A program made the position numbers and the translations under genes. From Anaerotignum sp. MB30-C6 (GTDB lineage: Bacteria; Bacillota; Clostridia; Lachnospirales; Anaerotignaceae), in NCBI RefSeq assembly GCF_030908465.1, contig NZ_CP133078.1, positions 2,914,001 to 2,978,000 of the forward strand: a DNA stretch of 64,000 bases, given 5' to 3'. Shown here in pieces: positions 55,252 to 64,000 of the stretch (position 1 is the stretch's first letter; the number at the start of each line of letters is the position of its first letter). The notes under the pieces were generated by a model. That model did no database searches. It was not told the DNA's origin and saw nothing but the letters and a program-made list of their open reading frames with translations.

Positions 55252-57705
55252 TTAAAAGTCAATATGAATGGGAGGAAGGTTCCAAATCTCCTCTGCATAC
55301 TGTTGAATGGTTCGGTCACTGGAGAATTTTCCACTTTTAGCCACATTATAAATAGCCATTTTCGCCCATCTCTCTTTGTCCCGATAGGCATAGTCCACCG
55401 CCCATTGTGCACGGCCATAGTCAGCGTAATCCTCTAAAACAAAATACTCATCGGCTCGACTTCCGCCATATCCATTTAATAGTGCATCATATAACTCTCG
55501 GAAAAGTTGGGTATCTTCATCAAATGTTCCGTTAATGAGGGCAGTCATTGCCATACGAACCTCTTGATTCATGTTATATACACTCCAAGGGTCATAAACC
55601 CCATTATACTTATCCTGTACTTCTTCTGCACTCATACCAAAAATAAAGATGTTCTCTTCTCCAACTTCATCAAAAATTTCAACGTTTGCTCCGTCCATGG
55701 TTCCCACAGTCAAAGCCCCATTTAGCATAAACTTCATATTACCTGTACCAGAGGCCTCTTTCCCTGCCGTAGAAATTTGCTCACTAACATCCGCCGCTGG
55801 AATCAATCGCTCTGCCAAAGAAACCCGATAGTTCTCCAAAAATACAACTTTAATTTTGCCATAAATAGATTCATCGTTGTTTACAACCTCTGCCACGCTG
55901 TTAATTAACTTAATAATTAGCTTTGCCCGATGATACCCTGCCGCCGCCTTTGCACCAAATATAAAGGTTCTAGGCACCATATCCAAGCCAGGGTTCATTT
56001 TCAAGCGATTGTAAAGCCCAATAATGTGCAACACATTCAAAAGCTGACGCTTATATTCATGAAGCCTCTTCACCTGAATATCAAAAATACTGTCTGGGTT
56101 TATATCAATCCCCTTTGTAGATTTAATATACTTGGCCAAGGATACTTTGTTCTCCCGCTTAATCTCCATAAAGCGTTCCCGAAAATCCCCATCCTCAGCA
56201 AAGGGTAAAATCCCTTCTATCTGGGATAAATCAGTAATCCAACCGTCACCAATCTTTTTCGTTACCAATTCAGCCAGTTTAGGGTTTGCGTGTAGTAACC
56301 ATCTTCTTTGGGTAATCCCATTGGTTTTATTGTTAAACTTCTCAGGATAAAGCTGGTAGAAACTCTTTAGTTCCTGATTCTTTAAAATTTCCGTATGAAG
56401 TGCCGCCACACCATTTACCGAATGACTCCCCACAATGGCCATATAGGCCATGCGAATCTGCCCATCGGCAATGATTGCAAGTCGGCGAATCTTTTCTGGA
56501 TTGTTCCCATACCGTTGTGTCAGTTCAATACAAAAACGACGGTTGATTTCCTCAACAATTTGATAAATTCGAGGAAGTAAACGGCTAAATAAGTCAAGGG
56601 GCCATTTCTCCAAGGCTTCCGACATAATGGTATGGTTGGTATAGGCACATACCTTTCTTGTAATGTCCCAAGCCTGCTCCCAAGGCAAATCATTTTCGTC
56701 CACCAAAACTCGCATTAACTCCGCCACCGCAATGCTGGGGTGAGTATCATTTAGCTGAAAAGCCACTTTTTCAGGCAATAATTTAAAATCAGAGTGCCTA
56801 TCTTTAAATCGTTCAATCACTCGCTGCACTGTGGCAGAGATAAAGAAATACTGTTGGCGAAGTCTCAGCTCCTTGCCCTGATAGTGCTCATCTGCGGGAT
56901 AAAGCACATTCGTAAGGGTTTTTGCCAAAGTTTCCTCCTCTGCAGCTTTTTGGTAGTTACCTTCGTTAAAGGACTTCAAATCAATTCTGTTTTTTGCCTG
57001 AGCATCCCACAAACGTAAGGTATTCACTGTATTATTACCATATCCCAAAACAGGATAGTCATAAGGTATGGCCATAACAGAGTGATACCCCTCTTGCACA
57101 AAGCCATATCCTCCATTCTCTTTGGGTACTGCCCGCACATGCCCACCAAACTTTACTTCAACGGCATATTCATTTCTGCGGATTCCCCAAGGGTCTCCAT
57201 CCTCCAGCCAGTTATCGGGGGCTTCCACCTGATACCCATTTTCCAGCCGTTGTTCAAAAATTCCATAATGATAGCGAATGCCACAACCATAGGCAGGTAA
57301 CTCTAAAGTGGATAAAGAATCTAAAAAGCACGCTGCCAAACGACCTAAACCGCCGTTTCCAAGACCGGGATCAGGCTCGGCATTCTCCACCATATTAAAG
57401 TCAATGCCCAAATCATCAAATACTTCTTTAATTTCCATACTCATTCCCATATTGATTAAGGCGTTTCCAAAAAATCGCCCCATCAAAAACTCCATGGAAA
57501 GGTAATATACAGCCTTCACATCCTGTTCATAGTAAGTATCATGGGTTTTAATCCACTTATCTGTAATCAAATCCCTTAGAGTGAAAACTGCCCCGTGATA
57601 AACTTCTTCCGCCGAAGCCGTTTCAAGGTTTTTTCGATACAGGGTTTTCACATTTTCTCGAATCATTGTTTTTAGTGTTTCTTTTTCTATCCCAATTTGT
57701 CCCAT
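55252..57705 (-). CDS. glgP: Glycogen/starch/alpha-glucan phosphorylase
   Basis: Releases glucose-1-phosphate from alpha-1,4-glucans with phosphate and pyridoxal phosphate. The 817-residue protein has full family length. Cues: NGGLGRLAACFLDSLSTLEL near residue 115, AFQLNDTHPSIAVAELMRVL, NGITQRRWLLHANPKLAEL, VKRLHEYKRQLLNVLHIIG, and the PLP-lysine block EASGTGNMKFMLNGALTVGT (Lys near residue 657) followed by MDGANVEI. The start has AAAGGAGG. Monocistronic; no other glycogen gene lies in the window. Confidence 0.97.
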   Translation of the reverse strand: MGQIGIEKETLKTMIRENVKTLYRKNLETASAEEVYHGAVFTLRDLITDKWIKTHDTYYEQDVKAVYYLSMEFLMGRFFGNALINMGMSMEIKEVFDDLGIDFNMVENAEPDPGLGNGGLGRLAACFLDSLSTLELPAYGCGIRYHYGIFEQRLENGYQVEAPDNWLEDGDPWGIRRNEYAVEVKFGGHVRAVPKENGGYGFVQEGYHSVMAIPYDYPVLGYGNNTVNTLRLWDAQAKNRIDLKSFNEGNYQKAAEEETLAKTLTNVLYPADEHYQGKELRLRQQYFFISATVQRVIERFKDRHSDFKLLPEKVAFQLNDTHPSIAVAELMRVLVDENDLPWEQAWDITRKVCAYTNHTIMSEALEKWPLDLFSRLLPRIYQIVEEINRRFCIELTQRYGNNPEKIRRLAIIADGQIRMAYMAIVGSHSVNGVAALHTEILKNQELKSFYQLYPEKFNNKTNGITQRRWLLHANPKLAELVTKKIGDGWITDLSQIEGILPFAEDGDFRERFMEIKRENKVSLAKYIKSTKGIDINPDSIFDIQVKRLHEYKRQLLNVLHIIGLYNRLKMNPGLDMVPRTFIFGAKAAAGYHRAKLIIKLINSVAEVVNNDESIYGKIKVVFLENYRVSLAERLIPAADVSEQISTAGKEASGTGNMKFMLNGALTVGTMDGANVEIFDEVGEENIFIFGMSAEEVQDKYNGVYDPWSVYNMNQEVRMAMTALINGTFDEDTQLFRELYDALLNGYGGSRADEYFVLEDYADYGRAQWAVDYAYRDKERWAKMAIYNVAKSGKFSSDRTIQQYAEEIWNLPPIHIDF

Positions 57706-57811
57706 AAAGAACCTCCTTTAGGAATGCCTTTTTCTATTGTAAAATTGGTGTTCGGAACTTTTTTATAACTATAACAAAGCATTCCCCATTTTGCAAATAA
57801 CCTTCCCTCTT

Positions 57812-58267
57812 TTATGTAAAACAAACGGCAACTCCCAAAATAAATCCTAAAATCCCACCCATACCAGACAGTATGGCATCCTTAAAAGGCTTTCCTTCAG
57901 GAAACAGTCCTGCACAAGCACAGTACAATGCCGTTCCGCCAATGACACTTCTGGGCAATGCCCACGAGCCATGGGCAAGGGCTTCAAATAAAAAAGCTAC
58001 TGAAAATATTACAATACTGCGAAGCTCTTTTTCATACTCAAACTCGTCATACTTCTCCTCTGCCCAAACGCCAAATACAATGCCTGTGATTGCTCCAAAA
58101 CCCGCCCAAAGAAAATCTTCTAAAAAAGCAGGAGGCAAAAACATAAAACAAAGGTAAGCTAAAATAGTTCCCTCCAAAAAGCGAAAAGGCAACGGATAGG
58201 CTCTCTTCCACCTACTCGCTGCCCACAGCAGCACCCAATACACAGGAATCGCCAGCCATAGACTCAT
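57812..58267 (-). CDS. Integral membrane protein, unknown function
   Basis: From ATG 58267 (AAGGAGGAAGG nine bases upstream) a 151-residue hydrophobic protein with about five helices (LAIPVYWVLLWAASRW, FLEGTILAYLCFMFLPPAF, DFLWAGFGAITGIVFGVW, SIVIFSVAFLFEAL, GMGGILGFILGVAVCF) and an acidic cytosolic loop EEKYDEFEYEKE. I do not recognise the family. It is the last gene downstream of the chromate-transporter pair, 63 bases after it, so it may belong to that transcript. Confidence 0.72.
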   Translation of the reverse strand: MSLWLAIPVYWVLLWAASRWKRAYPLPFRFLEGTILAYLCFMFLPPAFLEDFLWAGFGAITGIVFGVWAEEKYDEFEYEKELRSIVIFSVAFLFEALAHGSWALPRSVIGGTALYCACAGLFPEGKPFKDAILSGMGGILGFILGVAVCFT

Positions 58268-58330
58268 ACGACCTTCCTCCTTATTCCATATATCTCTATC
58301 ATATGGATGGAAAAAGCCTTTCATTCCGCA

Positions 58331-58903
58331 TCAAAACGCAAATATGATTCCCACTGCCGCCCCAATTGCAATATATAATACTGGGTGCTTTTTATATTTA
58401 TTTGTTAACAATAACATTACTACAAACAAAATACATTCCTTAATTCCAATCAGACCAAAAAAATTATCTAGTGATAGCTCTCCTATTTTATGGACATGGA
58501 ATAAACTACTAATGATCACACTAAATCCTGCAGCCCCAATCAACCCCGTTACCGTAGGTCTAAGCACATAGAATGCCTCCTCAACATGGGTATTATTGCG
58601 AAATTTCTCAAGAAACTTGGAAACTAATATGATGATTACAACAGAGGGAAATACTAACCCCACTGTGGCCACAATACTGCCCAGGGGCCCACCAAATTGA
58701 TACCCTGTGTATGTTGCCATGTTTACCCCTAACGGACCAGGGGTAGACTCTGAAATAGCCACCATGTCAGCAATCATGCCGTGACTAAACCATTCATACT
58801 TATCCGCCAGGTTATACAAAAAAGGTAAGGTAGCCAATCCGCCGCCAACGGAAAATAGCCCTATTTTGAAGAACTCAAAAAACAATATTAACCAGTTGCT
58901 CAT
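58331..58903 (-). CDS. chrA: Chromate transporter family protein, second half
   Basis: A 190-residue membrane protein with one CHR domain: FEFFKIGLFSVGGGLATLPF, the ADMVAISESTPGPLGVNMAT motif and NFFGLIGIKECILFVVMLLL. It is one of two single-domain (short-chain) ChrA proteins expected to work as a heterodimer. It starts inside the stop of its partner (ATGA), so the two are translationally coupled. Real substrates of such pairs are often unproven. Confidence 0.9.
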   Translation of the reverse strand: MSNWLILFFEFFKIGLFSVGGGLATLPFLYNLADKYEWFSHGMIADMVAISESTPGPLGVNMATYTGYQFGGPLGSIVATVGLVFPSVVIIILVSKFLEKFRNNTHVEEAFYVLRPTVTGLIGAAGFSVIISSLFHVHKIGELSLDNFFGLIGIKECILFVVMLLLTNKYKKHPVLYIAIGAAVGIIFAF

Positions 58904-59445
58904 TTTTCTCTAACCCCCTTTAAAACAGGGAGGGCTACACCAAATAGTGCTGCTCCCAAAACAATCCAAAGGGGAGACAGTTCGAATATGGCAGACAGAA
59001 TAAAGGCAACCACAACAATTGCCACACAAAGCTTATCCACCACGGACTTCTTCCACATTCCAATAACGGCGTTTACAATCAAAACCCCCACTACCACACG
59101 AATGGCCCCAAAGGCATGTTGCACAATGGGAAGTTCTGCAAAATTATTTAACACTGCCGCAATAATCATAACAATAATCACCGAAGGAAAGATACTCCCC
59201 AAGGTTGCCGCAATTGCCCCAATAACTCCCTTTCGCTTATATCCCACAAAAGTTGCCGTATTTACAAAAATAATTCCAGGGGTACATTGCCCAATGGCAA
59301 AGTAGTCAAGAATTTCATCTTCCGTGGCCCATCCCCTTTTGGTTACCACTTCACTTTGCAGCATAGGTAGCATTGCGTAGCCTCCGCCAAAAGTGAATCC
59401 ACCTATTCTGCAAAAAGTAATAAAAAGCTGCCAAAGTTCTTTCAT
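58900..59445 (-). CDS. chrA: Chromate transporter family protein, first half
   Basis: A 181-residue single-CHR-domain membrane protein. It shows FITFCRIGGFTFGGGYAMLP, YFAIGQCTPGIIFVNTATFV and several helices toward the C-terminus. I place the start at ATG 59445, eleven codons inside a frame that opens at 59478 within the end of prfA, because family members begin near this Met. It follows prfA by 16 bases, so it is likely in the yqhQ-prmC-prfA transcript. Confidence 0.9.
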   Translation of the reverse strand: MKELWQLFITFCRIGGFTFGGGYAMLPMLQSEVVTKRGWATEDEILDYFAIGQCTPGIIFVNTATFVGYKRKGVIGAIAATLGSIFPSVIIVMIIAAVLNNFAELPIVQHAFGAIRVVVGVLIVNAVIGMWKKSVVDKLCVAIVVVAFILSAIFELSPLWIVLGAALFGVALPVLKGVREK

Positions 59446-59461
59446 TCTTTCACCGCTTTCT

Positions 59462-60538
59462 CTATTCCTCCATACCACTAGCCTGCATTTTCTCCATCTG
59501 GTCTGTGGTAATCAGAGCATCCATCAACTCATCCAGTTCCCCATCTAATATGCTATCAATCCTGTGTAATGTCAAGCCAATTCTATGGTCAGTCACACGC
59601 CCCTGGGGGAAATTATAGGTACGAATACGTTCACTTCTGTCCCCCGTTCCAACTTGAGAACGACGGTCAGCAGAAATAGCCGCATCATGGGCCTGTCTTT
59701 CCCTCTCATAAACTCTGGCATACAAAACTTTTAGTGCTTGTTCTTTATTTTTCAACTGAGACTTCTCATTCTGACATGAAACCACAATGCCCGTAGGCAA
59801 GTGGGTCATTCGCACCGCCGAGTCCGTTGTGTTTACACACTGCCCACCGTTACCCGAAGCACGGAAAACGTCAACCCTAACGTCATTCATATCAATGTGA
59901 ACATCAACCTCTTCTGCCTCAGGCATAACTGCCACCGTTACTGTAGATGTATGGATACGTCCACCGCTTTCCGTTGAAGGAATACGCTGCACACGATGCA
60001 CACCACTTTCATACTTCATCCGAGAGAAGGCGCCCTTACCTGTAATCATAAAGGAAACTTCTTTAAAGCCACCCAAATCGTTTTCATTGGCATTCATCAG
60101 CTCTACTTTCCAACGTCTGCCCTCAGCATAACGGGCATACATACGGAATAAGTCCCCAGCAAATAATGCCGCTTCATCACCACCTGCCCCGCCTCTGATT
60201 TCCATAATAACGTTCTTTTCATCATTAGGATCTTTTGGTAACAGTAAAATTGTAATTTCTTTTTTCAATTCTTCCAGTCTGTCCTTGTTTTGGGCAAATT
60301 CTTCTTTTACTAATTCACGAAAATCATCGTCCAGCTTTTCATTCAATAACTCTAAGCCTTCCTCAATTGCCTCTTTTACCCCTTTATACTCACGGTAAGC
60401 CTCTACGAGGGGTGTCATATCACTATATTCCTTCATCAACTTTCGCCATTCCGATTGGTTGGCAATCATATCAGGATCATTCACCTGATCTGCTAAATCA
60501 ATATATTTACTTTCCACCTCAGCCAATCGTTCAAACAT
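59462..60538 (-). CDS. prfA: Peptide chain release factor 1
   Basis: Ends translation at UAA and UAG. The 358-residue protein has the helical domain 1, the codon-reading PST motif (residues 187-189, in the place of the usual PxT), the catalytic GGQ at 231-233 in [10 protein letters not shown], and [20 protein letters not shown] near the C-terminus. It starts eight bases inside the end of prmC, whose product methylates the GGQ glutamine. Confidence 0.97.
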   Translation of the reverse strand: MFERLAEVESKYIDLADQVNDPDMIANQSEWRKLMKEYSDMTPLVEAYREYKGVKEAIEEGLELLNEKLDDDFRELVKEEFAQNKDRLEELKKEITILLLPKDPNDEKNVIMEIRGGAGGDEAALFAGDLFRMYARYAEGRRWKVELMNANENDLGGFKEVSFMITGKGAFSRMKYESGVHRVQRIPSTESGGRIHTSTVTVAVMPEAEEVDVHIDMNDVRVDVFRASGNGGQCVNTTDSAVRMTHLPTGIVVSCQNEKSQLKNKEQALKVLYARVYERERQAHDAAISADRRSQVGTGDRSERIRTYNFPQGRVTDHRIGLTLHRIDSILDGELDELMDALITTDQMEKMQASGMEE

Positions 60539-61418
60539 GGTTACACCTCATTAAAAATTCCCTCTCTAATTTTCCAAAAACAACTCTGTCTAATCCTGCC
60601 AAATCCTGTTGTAACATGCACTTGCAAAATCCTGCTTCTTCCATTAAAGAAAGTAATGCCTGACCTTGATCATATCCTATTTCAAAAAACAACCATCCAC
60701 CATCCCGTAACCAATGACGGCTATCTGCTATGATGCTGCGATAAAAATCCAACCCATCTTCCCCTCCATCCAGAGCATTTCTGGGTTCAAAGTCCCGCAC
60801 TTCCGGCATCAAGCCCTCAATTACCTCTTTGGCAATATAAGGAGGATTGGAAACAATAGCATCAAAGGTGCCTTTTAAATCATCAGGAATTGCGGAAAAT
60901 AAGTCACTTTCTATCCACCTAACGTTTACTTTGTTGTTTTCTCCATTTTTCTTGGCAAAATCTAAGGCCTTAGGGCTGATATCTACACCATAGGCTTCCA
61001 TTTTACCGTAATGGGCAAGGCAAATGGGAATGCATCCACTTCCCGTCCCCACATCCATGATTTTATCTATTTTTTCTTGTTTGGAGACTTCCAAAATCCC
61101 TTCCACCAGCACTTCTGTGTCACTGCGTGGAATCAATACCCCTTCTCCAACAAAAAAGGGTAAACCCATAAACTCACACTGGCCTAAAATATACTGCAAG
61201 GGACGGTTTCCTTCCCGCTGGGATAAATAGCTTTCATACCTCTTCGCTTGCTGGGGAGAAATACCTTCCTCCCCTTGGGTAAAAAGCCCCACACGGCTCA
61301 AAGAACATATATCCATCATCAAAAGTTCCGCTTCAAAAACGTAGTTATCTTTCCCAGCGGCCTTTAAACGTTCTTTGCCCTCCTGCAAAGCCTGACTAAT
61401 GGTCTTACTCTCCTTCAT
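60531..61418 (-). CDS. prmC: Release-factor glutamine methyltransferase
   Basis: Methylates the GGQ glutamine of release factors using S-adenosylmethionine. The 295-residue protein has an N-terminal helical domain (residues 1-75) and a SAM domain with [15 protein letters not shown] (121-135), [14 protein letters not shown] and the catalytic NPPY at 191-194. Overlaps prfA by 8 bases and yqhQ by 14. Confidence 0.96.
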   Translation of the reverse strand: MKESKTISQALQEGKERLKAAGKDNYVFEAELLMMDICSLSRVGLFTQGEEGISPQQAKRYESYLSQREGNRPLQYILGQCEFMGLPFFVGEGVLIPRSDTEVLVEGILEVSKQEKIDKIMDVGTGSGCIPICLAHYGKMEAYGVDISPKALDFAKKNGENNKVNVRWIESDLFSAIPDDLKGTFDAIVSNPPYIAKEVIEGLMPEVRDFEPRNALDGGEDGLDFYRSIIADSRHWLRDGGWLFFEIGYDQGQALLSLMEEAGFCKCMLQQDLAGLDRVVFGKLEREFLMRCNHV

Positions 61419-62340
61419 CTTCCAATACTCCCTTCATGGCAGCAATGGCTGTCTCGATTTGGGATTCGTCAGGTTCTGCCGTTGTTATTTTCTGCAAGCA
61501 AAATCCAGGATAACTAATGGCTGCAACAATTCTGCTTTCAGACTTCCCTGCCCAGCGTATTACCTCGTAAGAAATCCCTGCAATAAAAGGAACTAACAGA
61601 ATTCTGGAAACCAATCTCAGAATTAATGTGTCCGTACGTACAAAAAAGAACACAATCATACTGATGACCATAACAAAAAGTAAAAAGCTGGTTCCACAAC
61701 GCTTATGTAAGCGAGAACAAGGCTTTACATTTTCCACCGTTAAATCCAAACCACTTTCAAAGCAATTAATGGTTTTATGTTCCGCCCCATGGTATTCAAA
61801 AACCCTTTTAATTTCTTTCATTCTGGAAATTAGGAATAGGTACGCAAGGAAGATTCCAATACGCAAAAGCCCTTCTACAATACCCAAAGCCCATACTGGA
61901 ACCAAATCCTTTGTAAAATTCCCTAACCACACAGGCAGAACAAAAAACATTCCCATCCCCAGTATCAACGAAAGAGTAACACTAAAGTATATCAAAATAT
62001 CATTCACTTTATCCCCTAGTTTGTCCTGAAGGAATTTTTCAAAAGGAGATAACTCCTCCTCTGCCCAATCCTCTCCAGCAATTTCAGCGGAGTGCATTAA
62101 AATTTTTGTTCCTGTAATCAAAGAATCCACAAAAGCGGCAATACCTCTAAAAATGGGAACCTTAAAAATCCCTTTGCTGCCAATGCCACCCCACTGGTTT
62201 TTCTCGATGGTAATTCCACCTTCTGGATTTCTTACGGCCATGGCGTACATTTTTTTCCCACGCATCATTACCCCTTCAATAACAGCTTGTCCGCCAATGC
62301 TGGTTTGACGCACTTTTTTATCTTTATCTAAATTTGACAC
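61405..62340 (-). CDS. yqhQ: YqhQ family membrane protein (DUF1385)
   Basis: A 311-residue protein of unknown function, conserved upstream of prmC-prfA in Firmicutes. It shows IGGQAVIEGVMMRGKKMYAM near the start, four or five helices (SVTLSLILGMGMFFVLPVWL, GLLRIGIFLAYLFLIS, FLLFVMVISMIVFFFV) and the signature FEYHGAEHKTINCFESGLDL. It is read from a GTG. First gene of the visible run yqhQ-prmC-prfA-chrA-chrA. Confidence 0.93.
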   Translation of the reverse strand: MSNLDKDKKVRQTSIGGQAVIEGVMMRGKKMYAMAVRNPEGGITIEKNQWGGIGSKGIFKVPIFRGIAAFVDSLITGTKILMHSAEIAGEDWAEEELSPFEKFLQDKLGDKVNDILIYFSVTLSLILGMGMFFVLPVWLGNFTKDLVPVWALGIVEGLLRIGIFLAYLFLISRMKEIKRVFEYHGAEHKTINCFESGLDLTVENVKPCSRLHKRCGTSFLLFVMVISMIVFFFVRTDTLILRLVSRILLVPFIAGISYEVIRWAGKSESRIVAAISYPGFCLQKITTAEPDESQIETAIAAMKGVLEDEGE

Positions 62341-62607
62341 CCAATCAACTCTCTTCTATTATGAAATTTGTACTGCAATTCATTATTATATCATAAAAGA
62401 TTATAAACAGAAATTCATTTTTTAAATTTAGGATAAATATAAGATTTGCCCGCGGGCAGAAGTTTAAAAATATAAAAAAAATTCCCATCTCTTCCATGTA
62501 AATAGAAAATCAAATAGAAAAAACAAAGAATACCTTTCCAATTCGCTCCAATACTATCTAGATACTTCACACGATAGACACTCCAGTGATTTTTTTTACT
62601 TTTCCCC

Positions 62608-62634
62608 AAACTTTTTATTAGGCTAATCTGTCTA
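62608..62634 (+). promoter_or_regulatory. Candidate autoregulated ECF promoter
   Basis: AAAC (62608-62611), 17 bases, then TGTCTA (62629-62634), close to the AAC...CGTC pattern of ECF sigma factors, 24 bases before the sigma gene. The rest of the divergent gap 62341-62657 shows no gene. Confidence 0.45.
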
Positions 62635-62657
62635 AGCTCATGAAAGGGGTTAACCTT

Positions 62658-63146
62658 ATGAACAAAAAGCAGCTGTTTGAACAATTTATCACCAATAAAG
62701 ACAATCTTGATCAGGCCTTCAGATTTGCCTTTACTTATACTAAAAACCAACAAGATGCAGAAGATGTAGTCAGCGAAAGTGTTATCAAAGCCCTACGCTC
62801 CATCCACAAGCTAAAAAATACGCAATACTTAAAAACTTGGTTTTACAAAATTATCATTAACACTGCCCTTACCCAATTAGAAAAAAATAAAAAGGTAGTG
62901 GTAACGGATTATGAAACGTTAGATGACCTTCAAAGCATAAGCGATGATTATTCCAATATTTCCTTCACCCAAATGATTCAACATTTGGACGAAAACTATC
63001 GTGTAATCATTGTGCTTCGTTTTTTTGAGCGGTTACAAATAAAGGAAATCTCCCAACTGCTTGATCTCAATGAAAATACAGTAAAAACCAGATTGTATCG
63101 TGCATTGGAATTATTAAAAATTGATATGGAGGAAGTAGACGTATGA
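62658..63146 (+). CDS. ECF-type RNA polymerase sigma factor
   Basis: A 162-residue sigma-70 family factor of the extracytoplasmic-function class. Region 2 (FRFAFTYTKNQQDAEDVVSE, SVIKALRSIHKLKNTQYLKT, WFYKIIINTAL) and region 4 (YRVIIVLRFFERLQIKEISQ, LLDLNENTVKTRLYRALELL) are complete. ATG 62658 has AAAGGGG at a proper distance; an in-frame ATG 18 bases earlier precedes that site. The overlapping RsiV-like gene suggests a SigV-type envelope-stress factor. Confidence 0.92.
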   Translation: MNKKQLFEQFITNKDNLDQAFRFAFTYTKNQQDAEDVVSESVIKALRSIHKLKNTQYLKTWFYKIIINTALTQLEKNKKVVVTDYETLDDLQSISDDYSNISFTQMIQHLDENYRVIIVLRFFERLQIKEISQLLDLNENTVKTRLYRALELLKIDMEEVDV

Positions 63147-64000
63147 ATCAAACACTAAAAAAATTAAAAAAGGAATATGAAACCCTATCTGCCTCAAAAG
63201 AACTAGAAGAAAGGATAAATGCTATTATGAAAAACGAAAAGAAGAAACAACCTTGGGTAAAAATTACTACAATTGCAGCAAGTACAGTTATCACAGCCTC
63301 TATTGCCTTAAATGCAAGCCCTAACCTGGCTTATGCCATGACAGAAGTTCCAGGCATGGATACCGTGGTGAAAATCCTCACCTTCGGTCGCTATGTAAAT
63401 CAAGAAAATGGCTACGAAGCAGATATTGTCACCCCCCAAATCGAAGGCTTATTAAACAAAGAATTACAAGATCAGCTGAATGCGGAATTTAAGGAAAATG
63501 CTGATGCCTTAATTGCAGCTTTCGAGAAAGATGTAAAGGCTTTAAAAGAAAAATTTGGTGACGAGATGGTACATATGGGTATCGACTCCAACTACATCAT
63601 TAAAACCGACAACAATGACTATCTGGCCATCGACGTTTATATCTTGAATACAGCTGGTTCTTCTTCCACAGTCCATACCTTCTATACCATTGATAAACAT
63701 ACGAATCAATTGGTCACTTTGCCAAGCTTGTTCCAAGAAGGTGCCGACTATATAACGCCCATCAGCCAGTACATCACCTCAGAAATGGAACGACTCAACA
63801 ACGAAGAAGATGGCATGTTCTGGATTGCTGGTCAAACAGAATTTGGAGAAGGCTTTAAAGCAATCCTCTCCGACCAAAACTTTTACATCAATAGCGAAGG
63901 AAATCTTGTAATCGCTTTTGATAAATATGATGTAGCCGCTGGCGCTCAAGGAAGCCCAGAATTCGTTATACCACAAAATATCATTGCCGATATTTTGAAA
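63143..64000 (+). CDS. RsiV-like anti-sigma factor (DUF3298/DUF4163), cut by right edge
   Basis: At least 286 residues, open to the window end. A basic cytosolic N-terminus of about 35 residues that would hold the sigma factor, one membrane helix (ITTIAASTVITASIALNASP, about residues 39-58), then an extracellular part with the DUF4163 and DUF3298 pattern (DSNYIIKTDNNDYLAIDVYI, HTFYTIDKHTNQLVTLPSLF, NFYINSEGNLVIAFDKYD). Bacillus RsiV binds lysozyme and is then cleaved to free SigV. The start overlaps the sigma gene stop (ATGA) with GGAGGAAG upstream. Confidence 0.88.
   Translation, partial: MNQTLKKLKKEYETLSASKELEERINAIMKNEKKKQPWVKITTIAASTVITASIALNASPNLAYAMTEVPGMDTVVKILTFGRYVNQENGYEADIVTPQIEGLLNKELQDQLNAEFKENADALIAAFEKDVKALKEKFGDEMVHMGIDSNYIIKTDNNDYLAIDVYILNTAGSSSTVHTFYTIDKHTNQLVTLPSLFQEGADYITPISQYITSEMERLNNEEDGMFWIAGQTEFGEGFKAILSDQNFYINSEGNLVIAFDKYDVAAGAQGSPEFVIPQNIIADILK

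Noticed and set aside
62415..62753. A 112-codon minus-strand frame at the divergent sigma/yqhQ region
   Set aside because: It overlaps the sigma gene and its promoter on the opposite strand and shows no conserved motif.

Overview
The window looks like a chromosome segment of a low-GC, Gram-positive, motile and spore-forming anaerobe of class Clostridia, most likely Lachnospirales. The reasons are clostridial flagellar operon orders (fliK-flgD-flgE-flbD-motA-motB and flgM-flgN-flgK-flgL-DUF6470-fliW-csrA), a SipL-like spore-coat protein, an S-layer-homology surface protein, a DUF6472 mini-protein, the yqhQ-prmC-prfA cluster, consensus SigA-type promoters and strong AGGAGG ribosome binding sites. 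I could not run a 16S search, so no genus is given.

Layout, left to right. 1-4.7 kb (minus): flagellar hook and motor genes fliK, flgD, flgE, flbD, motA and motB, with motB cut by the left edge. 5.2-14.1 kb (minus): a galactose island. The high-affinity uptake genes mglB-mglA-mglC are followed, across one intrinsic terminator, by a small coiled-coil membrane protein and the Leloir genes galK-galE-galT-galM. 14.5-16.5 kb (plus): a SAM methyltransferase, a yjdF gene with an apparent yjdF-class riboswitch, and tRNA-Arg(CCG). 16.8-21.8 kb (minus): a response regulator, histidine kinase, ABC ATPase and FtsX-type permease. 22-29.6 kb (minus): an apparent four-gene operon ylqG-like, ylqH-like, pilZ and a 1728-residue SLH protein. 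29.7-39.1 kb (plus): cheA-cheW-cheR-cheB, then, after a terminator, flgM-flgN-flgK-flgL-DUF6470-fliW-csrA. 39.2-42.5 kb (minus): an amino-acid ABC transporter with a DapF-fold racemase-like enzyme. 42.8-45.3 kb (minus): sipL and signal peptidase I. 45.4-46.6 kb: a YrvL-like membrane protein and a broken IS200-like element. 46.7-53.3 kb (minus): an ACT-domain gene, a DUF6472 gene and an rRNA operon in the order 16S-5S-tRNA-Ile-tRNA-Ala-23S-tRNA-Trp-tRNA-Asp-tRNA-Val. 53.3-57.7 kb (minus): a small acidic lipoprotein, a DAACS symporter and glycogen phosphorylase. 57.8-62.3 kb (minus): a membrane protein, paired chromate-transporter halves, prfA, prmC and yqhQ. 62.6-64 kb (plus): an ECF sigma factor and its RsiV-like anti-sigma factor, cut by the right edge.

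The genes form several working units. Motility is covered by motor, hook, chemotaxis and filament-junction parts plus the FlgM and FliW/CsrA regulatory switches. Galactose is imported by Mgl and converted by GalMKTE. Envelope sensing is represented by the two-component/ABC unit and the ECF sigma/RsiV pair. The points most worth a second look are the 5S gene between 16S and 23S, the duplicated structured spacer before 23S, the ylqG-ylqH-pilZ-SLH operon with its modular giant surface protein, the regulated-looking mgl/gal junction, and the yjdF leader RNA.
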